Positions 24,723 to 33,822 of a stretch of 49,293 bases of DNA are shown here, piece by piece (within the stretch, counting starts at the first letter, position 1; each line of letters begins with the position of its first letter). The notes under the pieces were generated by a model that worked only from the letters and a program-made list of their open reading frames with translations, was not told the origin of the DNA and made no database searches. Made by a program: the position numbers and the translations under genes. Source of the stretch: Jannaschia formosa (GTDB lineage Bacteria > Pseudomonadota > Alphaproteobacteria > Rhodobacterales > Rhodobacteraceae); NCBI RefSeq assembly GCF_003340555.1, contig NZ_QPLJ01000026.1, positions 1 to 49,293 of the forward strand, read 5' to 3'.

Positions 24723-25363
24723 GTTGGCACCGCGGCAAACCGGGGCGCCAGCCTGTCCGTCCAGGCGGCGATCCTTTCCCGGTCTCGCCTGTCGCCAACC
24801 GGGGATTTCACGAGGCGCACGGCGAGGCGATCGAGGAAAGACAGGCGTGCGGGGTCGATCATGCCTTCGAAGAAGACCTCGTCGGTGGGCGTGATCAGAT
24901 CGCGCGCCTCCGCGGTGTATTTCGCGCTCTCTTCCACGGCGGCGGGACCGTCGCCAAGTGCGAGCATGTGCATGGTGAAGAAGGCGACCGGCATGGCGGA
25001 CAGCGCGTCGCGATTTGCCGAAACGAAGTCGGTCATCTCCGGCAACCAGGACGCGAAACGCACCGCGCTGCCGAGGACGGCGCCAGAGTAGCCTTCGAGG
25101 TTTGTCACCTCGGTTACGGGTCGTGCCTCGGCCGAAAGGCCCGCATCGCAGAGGCGACTGGCGATGGCGTCGGCGACCTCGGCGGTCGAGCCGGTGCGGG
25201 TTGCATAGGTGACGAGGATCCTGTCGGTCATTCGGGGGGCTCCCTGGCAAGCGGAGTTGATGAGTGTGGGCGCGGGGCGCCGGGTTGCGCTTCTGATGCC
25301 CAGCGCGACCAAGGCGACACCGGCGAGCGCGAACACAAACCTGCGCCGTCCCATGAGCCGCAT
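24719..25363 (-). CDS. Flavodoxin domain protein (HemG-like), membrane-anchored form
   Basis: Residues 45-214 are a flavodoxin of the HemG/Flavodoxin_5 kind: ILVTYATRTGSTAEVADAIA is the FMN phosphate loop, and GAVLGSAVRFASWLPEMTDF follows. The first 44 residues add a basic hydrophobic stretch, GRRRFVFALAGVALVALGI, which would anchor the protein. Two starts are plausible: 25363 (AGGGAG 5 bases upstream, anchored form) and 25231 (GGGAG 8 bases upstream, soluble form). I chose the longer because the frame and its Shine-Dalgarno sequence are both good. It may give electrons to a membrane quinone or enzyme partner. It lies 85 bases after a serine hydrolase gene. Confidence 0.75.
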   Translation of the reverse strand: MRLMGRRRFVFALAGVALVALGIRSATRRPAPTLINSACQGAPRMTDRILVTYATRTGSTAEVADAIASRLCDAGLSAEARPVTEVTNLEGYSGAVLGSAVRFASWLPEMTDFVSANRDALSAMPVAFFTMHMLALGDGPAAVEESAKYTAEARDLITPTDEVFFEGMIDPARLSFLDRLAVRLVKSPVGDRRDRERIAAWTDRLAPRFAAVPT

Positions 25364-25448
25364 GGCTACTCCCTTGTGAGCCTGAAGCCGGGACCAGCCA
25401 CGCCGGAACCCTGCAAGCGGGACCCTGCAGAGGCTTTGCGATCGGCCC

Positions 25449-26627
25449 TCATGGCTGAACCGCTCCGCTGTCTCGGCCGATTGCCAGATCCGCGAGCGCG
25501 GCTTCCAGCGCCGGCACCAGATCGGTGCTGTCGTCCACGATTCCGACATCGGTGTTGATCTGGAACGCGACCGTCACGCCGTGATCGGCATAGTGGCGCA
25601 GGCTCGAGACATATCCCGGAATCCAGCCGCCATGGCCGTAGACCGGACCACGCGGTGTATCGGCATAGATCGCCACACCGGCGCCGTAGAGAATGCTCGG
25701 TGCATCGGGCGAGACGGGGACGCCATCGAGCAGCCGGTTGAGATAGGGCTCCGCCATGGCCGCGCCGGCGAAAAGCGCATGGCCCCAGACCGCCAGATCG
25801 CGCGAGGTGGAAACGAGCCCGCCCCCCGTCCATTCCATCGCCGGATCCCAAAGGAGCCGGCCCGCATCGTCCATGGTCCGCTGCGGCAGACCGAAGGGGT
25901 TATCCTCGCCCACATAACCCGCCGCCAAACCGGGCAGGATGGGCGTGTCCGAGGGCGTCGTGGCCGTCAAGCCAAGCGGGACGAGGAAACGCTTGGCCAC
26001 GAGGTCGTAATACGCCGCCCCACCGGCTTGTTCTATCACCAGGCCGAGCAGCAGATACCCTGTGTCGGAATAGGCCCATGCCTCCCCGGCGGGAAACAAC
26101 GGATCAGTGTCGAGGACGAAGGCGATGGCCTCCTCCGGCGTGAACGCAGCGCTGCCGTCGGCCATCCGTGCCGCCATCTCGAACTGGAAACCTTGAAGGT
26201 GCACGTGGTCGGGAAGGGAAGACGTGTGGCGCAGCAGATCGCCCACCGTCATCGTGGCGTGGTTCGGCAGTCTCGTGAACCAGTCGCGATCGCCGAGGTG
26301 CCGGGACACAAGGTCGGACCGGGACAGGACACCATCGCTTTCCAGCGACAACGCCGTCATCGCGACGAAGCTTTTCCCGATGCTTGCAGCGAGCATCCGG
26401 CTGCCGGATGTCATCGGCGTGGCGGCCTCGGCATCGGCAAACTCCGCGGCCGCCGTGACCACGCTGCCGTCAGGAAACGCAATGGCGGCCGTCGCGCCCG
26501 GAAAGCCGTAGTCCTGCTGAAAGCTGTCCAGCAGATCGTCTAGCCGGGCTTGCGGCGTTTCGGCGAGTGTCGGGCCGGCCAGCGCGAGGGATGCCGCGAC
26601 GACGATTTCAACACGCTTGCCCTTCAT
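25449..26627 (-). CDS. Exported serine hydrolase (class C beta-lactamase fold)
   Basis: The product has 392 residues with a signal peptide at 1-22. SIGK gives Ser82 and Lys85; the second motif is Y186-S-D; an HGG appears in VYGHGGWIPGY. Unlike the two other hydrolases of this fold in the cluster it has no C-terminal membrane part and would be free in the periplasm. It resembles D-alanyl-D-alanine carboxypeptidases and esterases of family S12. The start overlaps the stop of the CPBP protease gene (ATGA), so it is the second gene of the operon. Confidence 0.84.
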   Translation of the reverse strand: MKGKRVEIVVAASLALAGPTLAETPQARLDDLLDSFQQDYGFPGATAAIAFPDGSVVTAAAEFADAEAATPMTSGSRMLAASIGKSFVAMTALSLESDGVLSRSDLVSRHLGDRDWFTRLPNHATMTVGDLLRHTSSLPDHVHLQGFQFEMAARMADGSAAFTPEEAIAFVLDTDPLFPAGEAWAYSDTGYLLLGLVIEQAGGAAYYDLVAKRFLVPLGLTATTPSDTPILPGLAAGYVGEDNPFGLPQRTMDDAGRLLWDPAMEWTGGGLVSTSRDLAVWGHALFAGAAMAEPYLNRLLDGVPVSPDAPSILYGAGVAIYADTPRGPVYGHGGWIPGYVSSLRHYADHGVTVAFQINTDVGIVDDSTDLVPALEAALADLAIGRDSGAVQP

Positions 26628-27457
26628 GGCCGCGCCTCGCCCGGAATGACCTCCGTCACCGCGCCGTCACGGCTGAACATCGTCTTTCGGTTCAGCCAGA
26701 CCACGACCACGGCCACCACCACCAGGATGCGGGTGTCCCAGGGCTGGGCATCGGGCCAGAACGGGATGATCAGCTGCCAGTGGAACAGCATCGGTATAAG
26801 AAGGCTGCCGCGCGACGCGTTGAAGATCGGCGTCATGAGGATCGCAAGGGTGACGTTGCCGATGAAGAAGGGCAGGAAGGACCAGTTCTCGTAGACGACA
26901 CCGGCGAGGTAGAAGGCGGGCAGGTGCCAAACGCCCCAGGCCGCCCCGATGATGGCCCCGGCCCAGAAAGGGGCCACGTGGCGCTGCAGAAGCGGCTGCG
27001 CGACGCCGCGCCAACCGAATTCCTCCATCGGCCCGAGAAACAGCATCAGGACCATGAGCGCGACCATGGGACCCACGCCTTCGGGTGGCAGAGGCGCAAG
27101 CAGCGGCCCGCCCTTGATCAGCGAACCGGCCATGAAGACGACGGGGATACCGATCAGGATGAAGGCCCACCAGACCGGGGCGCAGCGCCAGTAGAGGAGG
27201 CGCGAGAAGAAGGCGCGCAGGCCCCGCAGCCCGCCAAACGCCAGCACCAGAAGGATGCCCGCGATGCCGGGCGCCCAGGTGGCGAGGAAGTAGAACGGGT
27301 GGCTTCCGCTGATCTCGCCGAAACGCGTGGCGGCCTGTTCCGGAAAGTAGATGTAGCCGCCGATCACGGTCCATGTGATGCCGAAGGTGAGCAAGGCGAA
27401 GAACAGGAGCGCGTAGGACGGGAGGCTCGACTGCGGTCTGATCGCGATGGAAGACAT
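26624..27457 (-). CDS. CPBP-family intramembrane metalloprotease, first gene of the hydrolase operon
   Basis: The product has 277 residues with about seven membrane segments. The CPBP (Abi/CAAX protease) motifs are present: EEFGWR at 145-150, WGVWHLPAF with His178, and N213 and H226 as later polar membrane residues. Members cut membrane-embedded peptides, and some give immunity to bacteriocins or process peptides. GAGAGGATG lies near the start. Upstream, 27458-27540, is the likely promoter region (TTGAAC is seen, without a convincing -10). As first gene of an operon of exported hydrolases it may be a processing or immunity partner; that is inference. Confidence 0.82.
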   Translation of the reverse strand: MSSIAIRPQSSLPSYALLFFALLTFGITWTVIGGYIYFPEQAATRFGEISGSHPFYFLATWAPGIAGILLVLAFGGLRGLRAFFSRLLYWRCAPVWWAFILIGIPVVFMAGSLIKGGPLLAPLPPEGVGPMVALMVLMLFLGPMEEFGWRGVAQPLLQRHVAPFWAGAIIGAAWGVWHLPAFYLAGVVYENWSFLPFFIGNVTLAILMTPIFNASRGSLLIPMLFHWQLIIPFWPDAQPWDTRILVVVAVVVVWLNRKTMFSRDGAVTEVIPGEARP

Positions 27458-27553
27458 AAGCGCATCCTCTCGAGACGGTCATTTTCGGAATTGGGCGTAC
27501 TATCGTTCAAATCGCCCGCGTCTTCGCTGATCGAGATCAAACGGGAGGGCGGC

Positions 27554-28084
27554 ATGCAAACGGGCAGAGTTGGGCATGGTCTCCACACCATCGGGATGCA
27601 CTCTTCGCACAACCGCGACGTTAGCGGCGCAACCCGTTCGAAGCACCTCGACGGCACCGCCTTCGACATCGCCATGGCGAACCACGACCCGGTGGCATTC
27701 GAAGCTGCGGCGGGCGAAGTCGGGTTCCTCGGCTTCGGTTTCTATCCGCGCTCGGGCTTCATCCACGTCGACCTCGGCCCCGCGCGCCAGTGGGGCGAGC
27801 GGTTCCCGGTCCGGGCGACGGCCTTCGCGGCTGAGACGCCGCCCGCGCGCGAGGTGCTCCCTGACAGCCGCACGATGAAGGGCGGCGGTGCGGCGGGTGT
27901 GGCGACGCTCGGTGCGGCAGGGGTCGAGGTGGCGCAGCAGGTGCTGGCGGAGACCCAATCCGCCATCCTGCCGCTCGTGTCATATCTCGACACCCTGCGC
28001 TGGGTGTTCATCGCCGTGGCGCTCGTCGGGATCGCGGTCACCATCTACGCCCGGCTCGACGACTGGAAGTGGGGGCGGCGGTGA
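27554..28084 (+). pseudogene. Beheaded M15 peptidase (prophage endolysin) with C-terminal anchor
   Basis: Residues 19-80 of the 176-residue frame carry the M15 signature: SHNRDVSGATRSKHLDGTAF with His31 and Asp38, and GFIHVDLG with His71, the Zn ligands. A membrane segment at about 142-163 (WVFIAVALVGIAVTIYARL) closes the protein, as in prophage M15 proteins of related bacteria. Complete relatives have 50-60 more N-terminal residues including the first conserved segment, here replaced by unrelated sequence (breakpoint near 27595). An ATG at 27554 with GGAGGG before it could still be translated, and all three Zn ligands survive. The stop overlaps the next gene's GTG. Confidence 0.65.
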
Positions 28085-28338
28085 TCGGCGGGATTGTCGC
28101 GACCCTTTCGGGGTCGGGATGGGCGCGTGCGGCGCTCCGCTACGGCGTCACCGCCCTGTCAATCCTTCTGTTCCTGCTGGCCCTGCGCCGATCGGGCGAG
28201 CGAGCGGGACGTCTGGCGGAACGCCACAAAACCACAGAGAAGGCCAATGATGTCCAACGACGGATGCTCGAGGCGGCGGCACGTCGCCCTCGTTCTCGCG
28301 ACGATCTGGCTGAGCGGCTGCGCGACGGGAGCTTCTGA
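28081..28338 (+). CDS. Rz-like inner-membrane spanin subunit
   Basis: The product has 85 residues. It starts at a GTG in a GTGA overlap with the M15 gene. One membrane segment (YGVTALSILLFLLALR) lies at about 21-36 and a charged helical part rich in Arg/Glu follows. This build and position, next to a peptidase and containing another gene in a different frame, is that of the Rz-type inner-membrane spanin of phage lysis cassettes. The assignment rests on context and topology rather than on sequence likeness to a named family. Confidence 0.55.
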   Translation: MIGGIVATLSGSGWARAALRYGVTALSILLFLLALRRSGERAGRLAERHKTTEKANDVQRRMLEAAARRPRSRDDLAERLRDGSF

Positions 28339-28498
28339 CGTCAGCCGGCTCGGGGCCTGTCCGTCCATCGTCGAGTATAGCCGGGACTTCCAGGCGCGAG
28401 CGGCCGAGGAACTCAGAGCATTGTCGGATAGCTCGGCCATTGCTGAGATGCTGAGTGATTACGCCGTGCTGCGCGAACAGACGCGGTCATGCTCGTGA
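28250..28498 (+). CDS. Rz1-like outer-membrane spanin lipoprotein, nested start
   Basis: The product has 82 residues. HVALVLATIWLSGC is a lipoprotein signal with lipobox LSGC and Cys24. The mature part is short and helical, ending EQTRSCS. The gene begins 89 bases before the end of the Rz-like gene in the +1 frame, as Rz1 does in Rz. GAGAAGG lies 6 bases before the ATG at 28250; an ATG at 28247 is also in frame. The pair would fuse inner and outer membranes at lysis. Confidence 0.6.
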   Translation: MSNDGCSRRRHVALVLATIWLSGCATGASDVSRLGACPSIVEYSRDFQARAAEELRALSDSSAIAEMLSDYAVLREQTRSCS

Positions 28499-28559
28499 AG
28501 ATCTTGTGACAGAGCCGGATTGAGATTGTTCCGCTACATATTCCTGTTATCCACGAAAT

Positions 28560-29432
28560 ATGGAAGGACTGATTCCCTCACGTCTCGCGACGCTCGGCCA
28601 TCCGCAGCGCCTGGCTATCTTTCGGCTGCTCATGCGTCGCTATCCCGATCGCGTGCCTGCCGGAGAACTGGCCGAGGCGCTCGGGCTGAAGGCGTCCACG
28701 CTGTCGGCCTATCTGTCCGCATTGATGCAGGCCGGACTGGTGACCCAGGAGCGGGCGGGGACGTCGCTGCGCTACGCCATCGCCATAACGGAGGTCCGGC
28801 GCACCTTCGATTACCTGCTCCTCGACTGCTGCCGCGGTCGGCCGGAGTTCTGCTCGCCAGTTTCACTCCCACAGATCACAGGAACAACGGCCATGACCGA
28901 CCCTAGGTACAAGGTGCTTTTCATCTGCACCGGAAATTCCGCCCGCTCGATCTTTGCCGAGTCCATCCTCCGCAAGGAGGGAGGCGACCGCTTCGATGTC
29001 TACTCGGCCGGCACGAGACCCTACTCGGAACTCAACCCGTTCGCGCTCGAAGTGCTCGCGCAAAAGGGGTATGACGTATCCGTCCTGCGCTCGAAAAATG
29101 TGTCCGAGTTCCAGGGCGAATACGCGCCGAAGTTCGATTTTGTCTTCACGGTCTGCAACCAGGCTGCGAACGAGGACTGTCCGGCCTGGGCGGGTCAGCC
29201 CGTCAGCGCCCATTGGGGGATGCCCGATCCCGTGAATGCGGATGGCACCCGCGTGCAGAAAAGCCTCGCGTTCCATCAGGCCTACGGCGCCTTGTACAAC
29301 CGGATCAGAGCCTTCACCGCGCTTCCAATCTCTTCGCTCGATCGCATCTCGCTGCAGAAGGCGGTGGACGACATCGGCCGCGCCCGGGATGCGGGCGACG
29401 TTGGCACAGCGCAAACCGGAGCGCCGGCGTGA
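28560..29432 (+). CDS. ArsR-ArsC fusion: arsenic-responsive repressor joined to arsenate reductase
   Basis: The product has 290 residues. Residues 1-85 are an ArsR-type winged helix ([36 protein letters not shown]); cysteines 90, 91 and 98 follow and may bind arsenite. After a 15-residue linker comes a thioredoxin-dependent ArsC of the low-molecular-weight phosphatase fold with [12 protein letters not shown] (Cys123, Arg129) and the distal Asp in MPDPV. There is no stop between the halves. An internal ATG at 28893 has AGGAA in front, so free ArsC may also be made. The ATG at 28560 has no Shine-Dalgarno sequence and may be leaderless; TTGAGA at 28520 and TGTTAT at 28545 could form its promoter. 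It heads the five-gene ars operon. Confidence 0.88.
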   Translation: MEGLIPSRLATLGHPQRLAIFRLLMRRYPDRVPAGELAEALGLKASTLSAYLSALMQAGLVTQERAGTSLRYAIAITEVRRTFDYLLLDCCRGRPEFCSPVSLPQITGTTAMTDPRYKVLFICTGNSARSIFAESILRKEGGDRFDVYSAGTRPYSELNPFALEVLAQKGYDVSVLRSKNVSEFQGEYAPKFDFVFTVCNQAANEDCPAWAGQPVSAHWGMPDPVNADGTRVQKSLAFHQAYGALYNRIRAFTALPISSLDRISLQKAVDDIGRARDAGDVGTAQTGAPA

Positions 29433-30427
29433 CCGTCTATGCGGTGAACGGGCTCGGCAGGATCGGCAAGCTGGCACTGCGACCCCTGCTGGAGCGGGGG
29501 GCCGAGATCGCCTGGATCAACGACGCCGTGGGCGATGCGGCGATGCACGCGCACCTGCTGGAGTTCGACACGATCCATGGACGCTGGAACGCGGCATTTG
29601 CAGCGGATGAGAGCAGCGTCACCATCGACGGAAGGCGGCTGCCCTTCATCGGCACGAAGGACATCTCGGCCCTGCCGCTCGACGGCGTCGACGTGGTCAT
29701 CGACTGCACCGGCGTTTTCAAGACGGAAGTGAAGCTAGCGCCCTATTTTGAGGCGGGGGTCAAGAAGGTTGGGGTCTCGGCGCCGGTCAAGGATGGCGAC
29801 GCGGCCAACATCGTCTACGGCGTGAACCACGAGATCTACGAGCCGGCACGGCACCGCATCGTCACCGCGGCCTCCTGCACCACCAACTGCCTCGCCCCGG
29901 TGGTCAAGGTGATCCACGAGGCCATCGGCATCCGTCACGGCTCGATCACCACGATCCATGACGTGACCAATACGCAGACAATCGTCGACCGCCCTGCCAA
30001 GGACCTGCGCCGCGCGCGCTCAGCGCTGAATTCGCTGATCCCGACGACGACCGGCTCGGCCACCGCGATCACGCTGATCTATCCCGAGCTGAAGGGCCGG
30101 CTGAACGGCCATGCCGTGCGCGTGCCACTGCTGAACGCGTCAATCACCGATTGCGTGTTCGAGGTCGAGCGCGAGACCACGGCCGAGGAGGTGAACGCCC
30201 TTTTCAAGGCGGCCGCCGAAGGGCCGCTGAACGGCATCCTCGGCTACGAGGAACGGCCGCTGGTGTCGGCAGATTACGTGAACGACACAAGATCGAGCAT
30301 CGTCGATGCGCCTTCCACGATGGTCGTGAACGGCACGCAGGTGAAGGTCTACGCCTGGTACGACAACGAGATGGGCTACGCGCATCGCCTCGTCGATGTC
30401 GCGCTGATGGTTGGGGCGTCGCTTTGA
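29429..30427 (+). CDS. ArsJ-associated glyceraldehyde-3-phosphate dehydrogenase
   Basis: The product has 332 residues, starting at a GTG that overlaps the arsC stop (GTGA). It has the NAD-binding [12 protein letters not shown] and the active site [15 protein letters not shown] with the catalytic Cys. In arsenic clusters this enzyme couples arsenate to glyceraldehyde 3-phosphate, giving 1-arseno-3-phosphoglycerate, which ArsJ exports. The neighbour downstream is arsJ, overlapping by 4 bases, which makes this assignment stronger than glycolytic GAPDH. Confidence 0.9.
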   Translation: MTVYAVNGLGRIGKLALRPLLERGAEIAWINDAVGDAAMHAHLLEFDTIHGRWNAAFAADESSVTIDGRRLPFIGTKDISALPLDGVDVVIDCTGVFKTEVKLAPYFEAGVKKVGVSAPVKDGDAANIVYGVNHEIYEPARHRIVTAASCTTNCLAPVVKVIHEAIGIRHGSITTIHDVTNTQTIVDRPAKDLRRARSALNSLIPTTTGSATAITLIYPELKGRLNGHAVRVPLLNASITDCVFEVERETTAEEVNALFKAAAEGPLNGILGYEERPLVSADYVNDTRSSIVDAPSTMVVNGTQVKVYAWYDNEMGYAHRLVDVALMVGASL

Positions 30428-31685
30428 GCCGCCCGGACGGCCTATCCGCCTACATCGCCGTCACGGCCTCCTACTGGGCCTTCATGCTGACGGACGGCGC
30501 GCTCCGGATGCTGGTCCTGCTGCACTTCCACACGCTCGGCTTCACGCCGGTGCAGCTCGCCTACCTCTTCGTGCTCTATGAGGTGGCGGGGATGGTCACG
30601 AACCTCGGCGCCGGCTGGGTTGCGGCGCGGTTCGGGCTGACCTCGACGCTCTATGCGGGGCTCGGGCTTCAGGTCATGGCGCTGCTCGCGCTGGCGCAGC
30701 TCGATCCCGGCTGGGCCATCGGGCTGTCCGTGGCTTTCGTCATGGTCGTGCAGGGCGCGAGCGGCGTTGCCAAGGACCTCGCCAAGATGTCTTCCAAGTC
30801 GGCCGTAAAGATCCTCGCGCCTACCGCGCAAGGCGGACTCTTCCGCTGGGTCGCGATTTTGACGGGATCGAAGAATGCGGTGAAGGGGCTGGGCTTCCTG
30901 CTCGGCGCTGCACTTCTGGCCACGGTCGGCTTCACCTGGGCGGTGCTGGCGATGGCGGCGGTCCTTGCCGCCATCCTCGTCGCCGTCCTGATCGCCATGC
31001 CGTCGGGCCTGCCGAAGGGTCGCAAGGGCGCGAAGTTTTCGGAAGTGTTCTCGAAGTCGGCCAACGTCAACTGGCTCTCCGCCGCACGCGTGTTCCTCTT
31101 CGGCGCGCGGGACGTATGGTTCGTCGTCGGCATCCCCATCTACTTCTACGCCGTGCTGTCCGACGGCACGGAAGAGGGCAACCGCGCCGCATTCTTCATG
31201 ATCGGCACCTTCATGGCGCTGTGGATCATCCTCTATGGCGCAGTGCAAGCGGCGGCCCCACGGCTCCTGCGCGCGGCCACCACGCCAGAGGCCGACCTCG
31301 TCGGCAAGGCCCGCGGCTGGGCCTGGACGCTGACCGCGATCCCGGCGGCCCTGACCGCGGCGGCGTTTGTCTCGGCCGAGCCGCAGCCCTGGCTTACGGC
31401 TACGCTGGTGGCGGGCCTGCTGATCTTCGGCGGCGTCTTTGCGGTGAACTCGGCGCTGCATTCCTATCTGATCCTCGCCTTCACCAGGGCCGAGCGGGTG
31501 ACGATGGATGTCGGCTTCTACTACATGGCCAATGCCGGCGGGCGCCTCCTCGGCACCGTGCTCTCGGGCCTCACCTACCAGGCGGGCGGCCTCGCTCTGA
31601 TGCTGGGAACCGCGACAGCGATGGTCGCGCTCTCCGCGCTGGCGTCCGGCCGCCTCAGTCCCGAGCACCCGCAGGTCACACCGGC

Positions 31686-31689
<4 letters not shown>
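30424..31689 (+). CDS. arsJ: ArsJ organoarsenical exporter (MFS)
   Basis: The product has 421 residues with about 12 membrane segments. The start is a TTG within TTGA, overlapping the GAPDH stop, giving [20 protein letters not shown], the ArsJ N-terminus. [19 protein letters not shown] is a marked cytoplasmic loop of this family. ArsJ pumps 1-arseno-3-phosphoglycerate out of the cell, where it falls apart to arsenate; with the GAPDH next door this gives arsenate resistance without reduction. Confidence 0.9.
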
Positions 31690-32689
<1,000 letters not shown>

Positions 32690-32693
<4 letters not shown>

Positions 32694-33403
32694 TTCCGGA
32701 CCTGCCCAATATCGACCCGGCGCATCTGCGTCCCATCGATCCCGGCCTGTTCGCCGCTCCGGACGATCCGGGCCATCCGCCGCGCATCCTGATCCTGCAC
32801 GGCTCGGTCCGGGAGCGCTCCTATTCCCGCGCCGTCGGCGACGAAGCCGAGCGCCTGCTGCGATGGTTCGGGGCGGAGGTCAGACGCTTCGATCCGAGCG
32901 GCCTGCCGTTGCCGGACGATGCCGATACGGCGCATCCGAAGGTGCAGGAGCTTCGCGACCTCGCCATCTGGTCGGAGGGGATGGTCTGGAGTTCTCCAGA
33001 GCGCCACGGGGCCATGTCTGCCATCATGAAGGCGCAGATCGACTGGATCCCGCTCTCGACGGGCGGCGTGCGGCCGACCCAAGGCAAGACGCTGGCACTG
33101 ACGCAGGTCTGCGGCGGGTCTCAGAGCTTCAACGCGGTGAACCAGATGCGCATCCTCGGCCGCTGGATGCGCATGGTCACGATCCCGAACCAATCCTCGG
33201 TGCCGCGCGCCTGGGACGAGTTCGATCAGGCTCTCCGGATGCGTCCGTCGCCGCTCTACCTGCGGCTTGTCGATGTCTGCGAAGAGCTGATGAAGTTCAC
33301 GTGGATGACTCGTGCACGGTCTGCGGCGCTGACGGACCGGTATTCCGAGCGCATCGAAAGCGCGGAGCAGACCTCGCGAAGGGTTAACGAGTCGCGGATC
33401 TGA
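32690..33403 (+). CDS. arsH: ArsH NADPH-dependent FMN reductase
   Basis: The product has 237 residues of flavodoxin-like fold. [15 protein letters not shown] is the FMN phosphate loop of ArsH, and [20 protein letters not shown] and [20 protein letters not shown] are strong family motifs. ArsH oxidises trivalent organoarsenicals such as methylarsenite and reduces quinones and Fe(III). It overlaps acr3 by 4 bases and is the last gene of the first ars unit; no hairpin follows before the next promoter. Confidence 0.92.
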
Positions 33404-33419
33404 TTTTGAATCATTTACA

Positions 33420-33441
33420 AAACTAGAAATGTGGTTAGTTT
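33420..33441. promoter_or_regulatory. Candidate ArsR operator before the second arsR
   Basis: AAACTA at 33420-33425 and TAGTTT at 33436-33441 form perfect 6-base arms with a 10-base spacer, starting 29 bases before the arsR ATG. TTGAAT at 33406-33411 may be the -35. ArsR/SmtB repressors bind such A+T-rich dyads and usually control their own gene. Confidence 0.5.
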
Positions 33442-33448
33442 GGGTGCT

Positions 33449-33766
33449 ATGACCACAACCAGCCCCAACGCCCGCGCCCTTGCCGCCCTCGGCCATGATG
33501 CCCGCCTGTCGATCTTTCGTCTGCTGGTGAAGGCAGGCGGCGACGGGCTTCGCGTGAGCGATATCGGCGACCATCTGGGGCTCGCGCCCTCAACGCTCGC
33601 GCATCACCTGTCGACGCTGGTCGATGCCGGATTGGTGCTACAGGACAAGCAGGGCCGCGAGGTGTTCAACCGTGTCGATTTCCCCGCCATGCACCGGGTG
33701 GTCGGCTTTCTGACCTCCGAATGCTGCGCAGGCGTCACGGTGCGGCCCTCGGAGGATGCGGCATGA
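33449..33766 (+). CDS. arsR: ArsR/SmtB-family repressor
   Basis: The product has 105 residues. It is a winged helix with ARALAALGHDARLSIFRLL and DHLGLAPSTLAHHLSTLVDA. Two cysteines near the end (TSECCAGV) are candidates for arsenite binding; the classical ELCVCDL site on the recognition helix is absent. The start at 33449 gives the family-like N-terminus; an ATG at 33431 is in frame but lies inside the presumed operator. It opens the second ars unit with a permease and an MFS exporter. The ArsR half of the upstream fusion shares the same [11 protein letters not shown]-like pattern. Confidence 0.85.
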   Translation: MTTTSPNARALAALGHDARLSIFRLLVKAGGDGLRVSDIGDHLGLAPSTLAHHLSTLVDAGLVLQDKQGREVFNRVDFPAMHRVVGFLTSECCAGVTVRPSEDAA

Positions 33767-33822
33767 TGCTGGCGCCGTCTTTTTTCTTGGCCTGATACAA
33801 CGGCAATTCCGGAGATTTAGTG

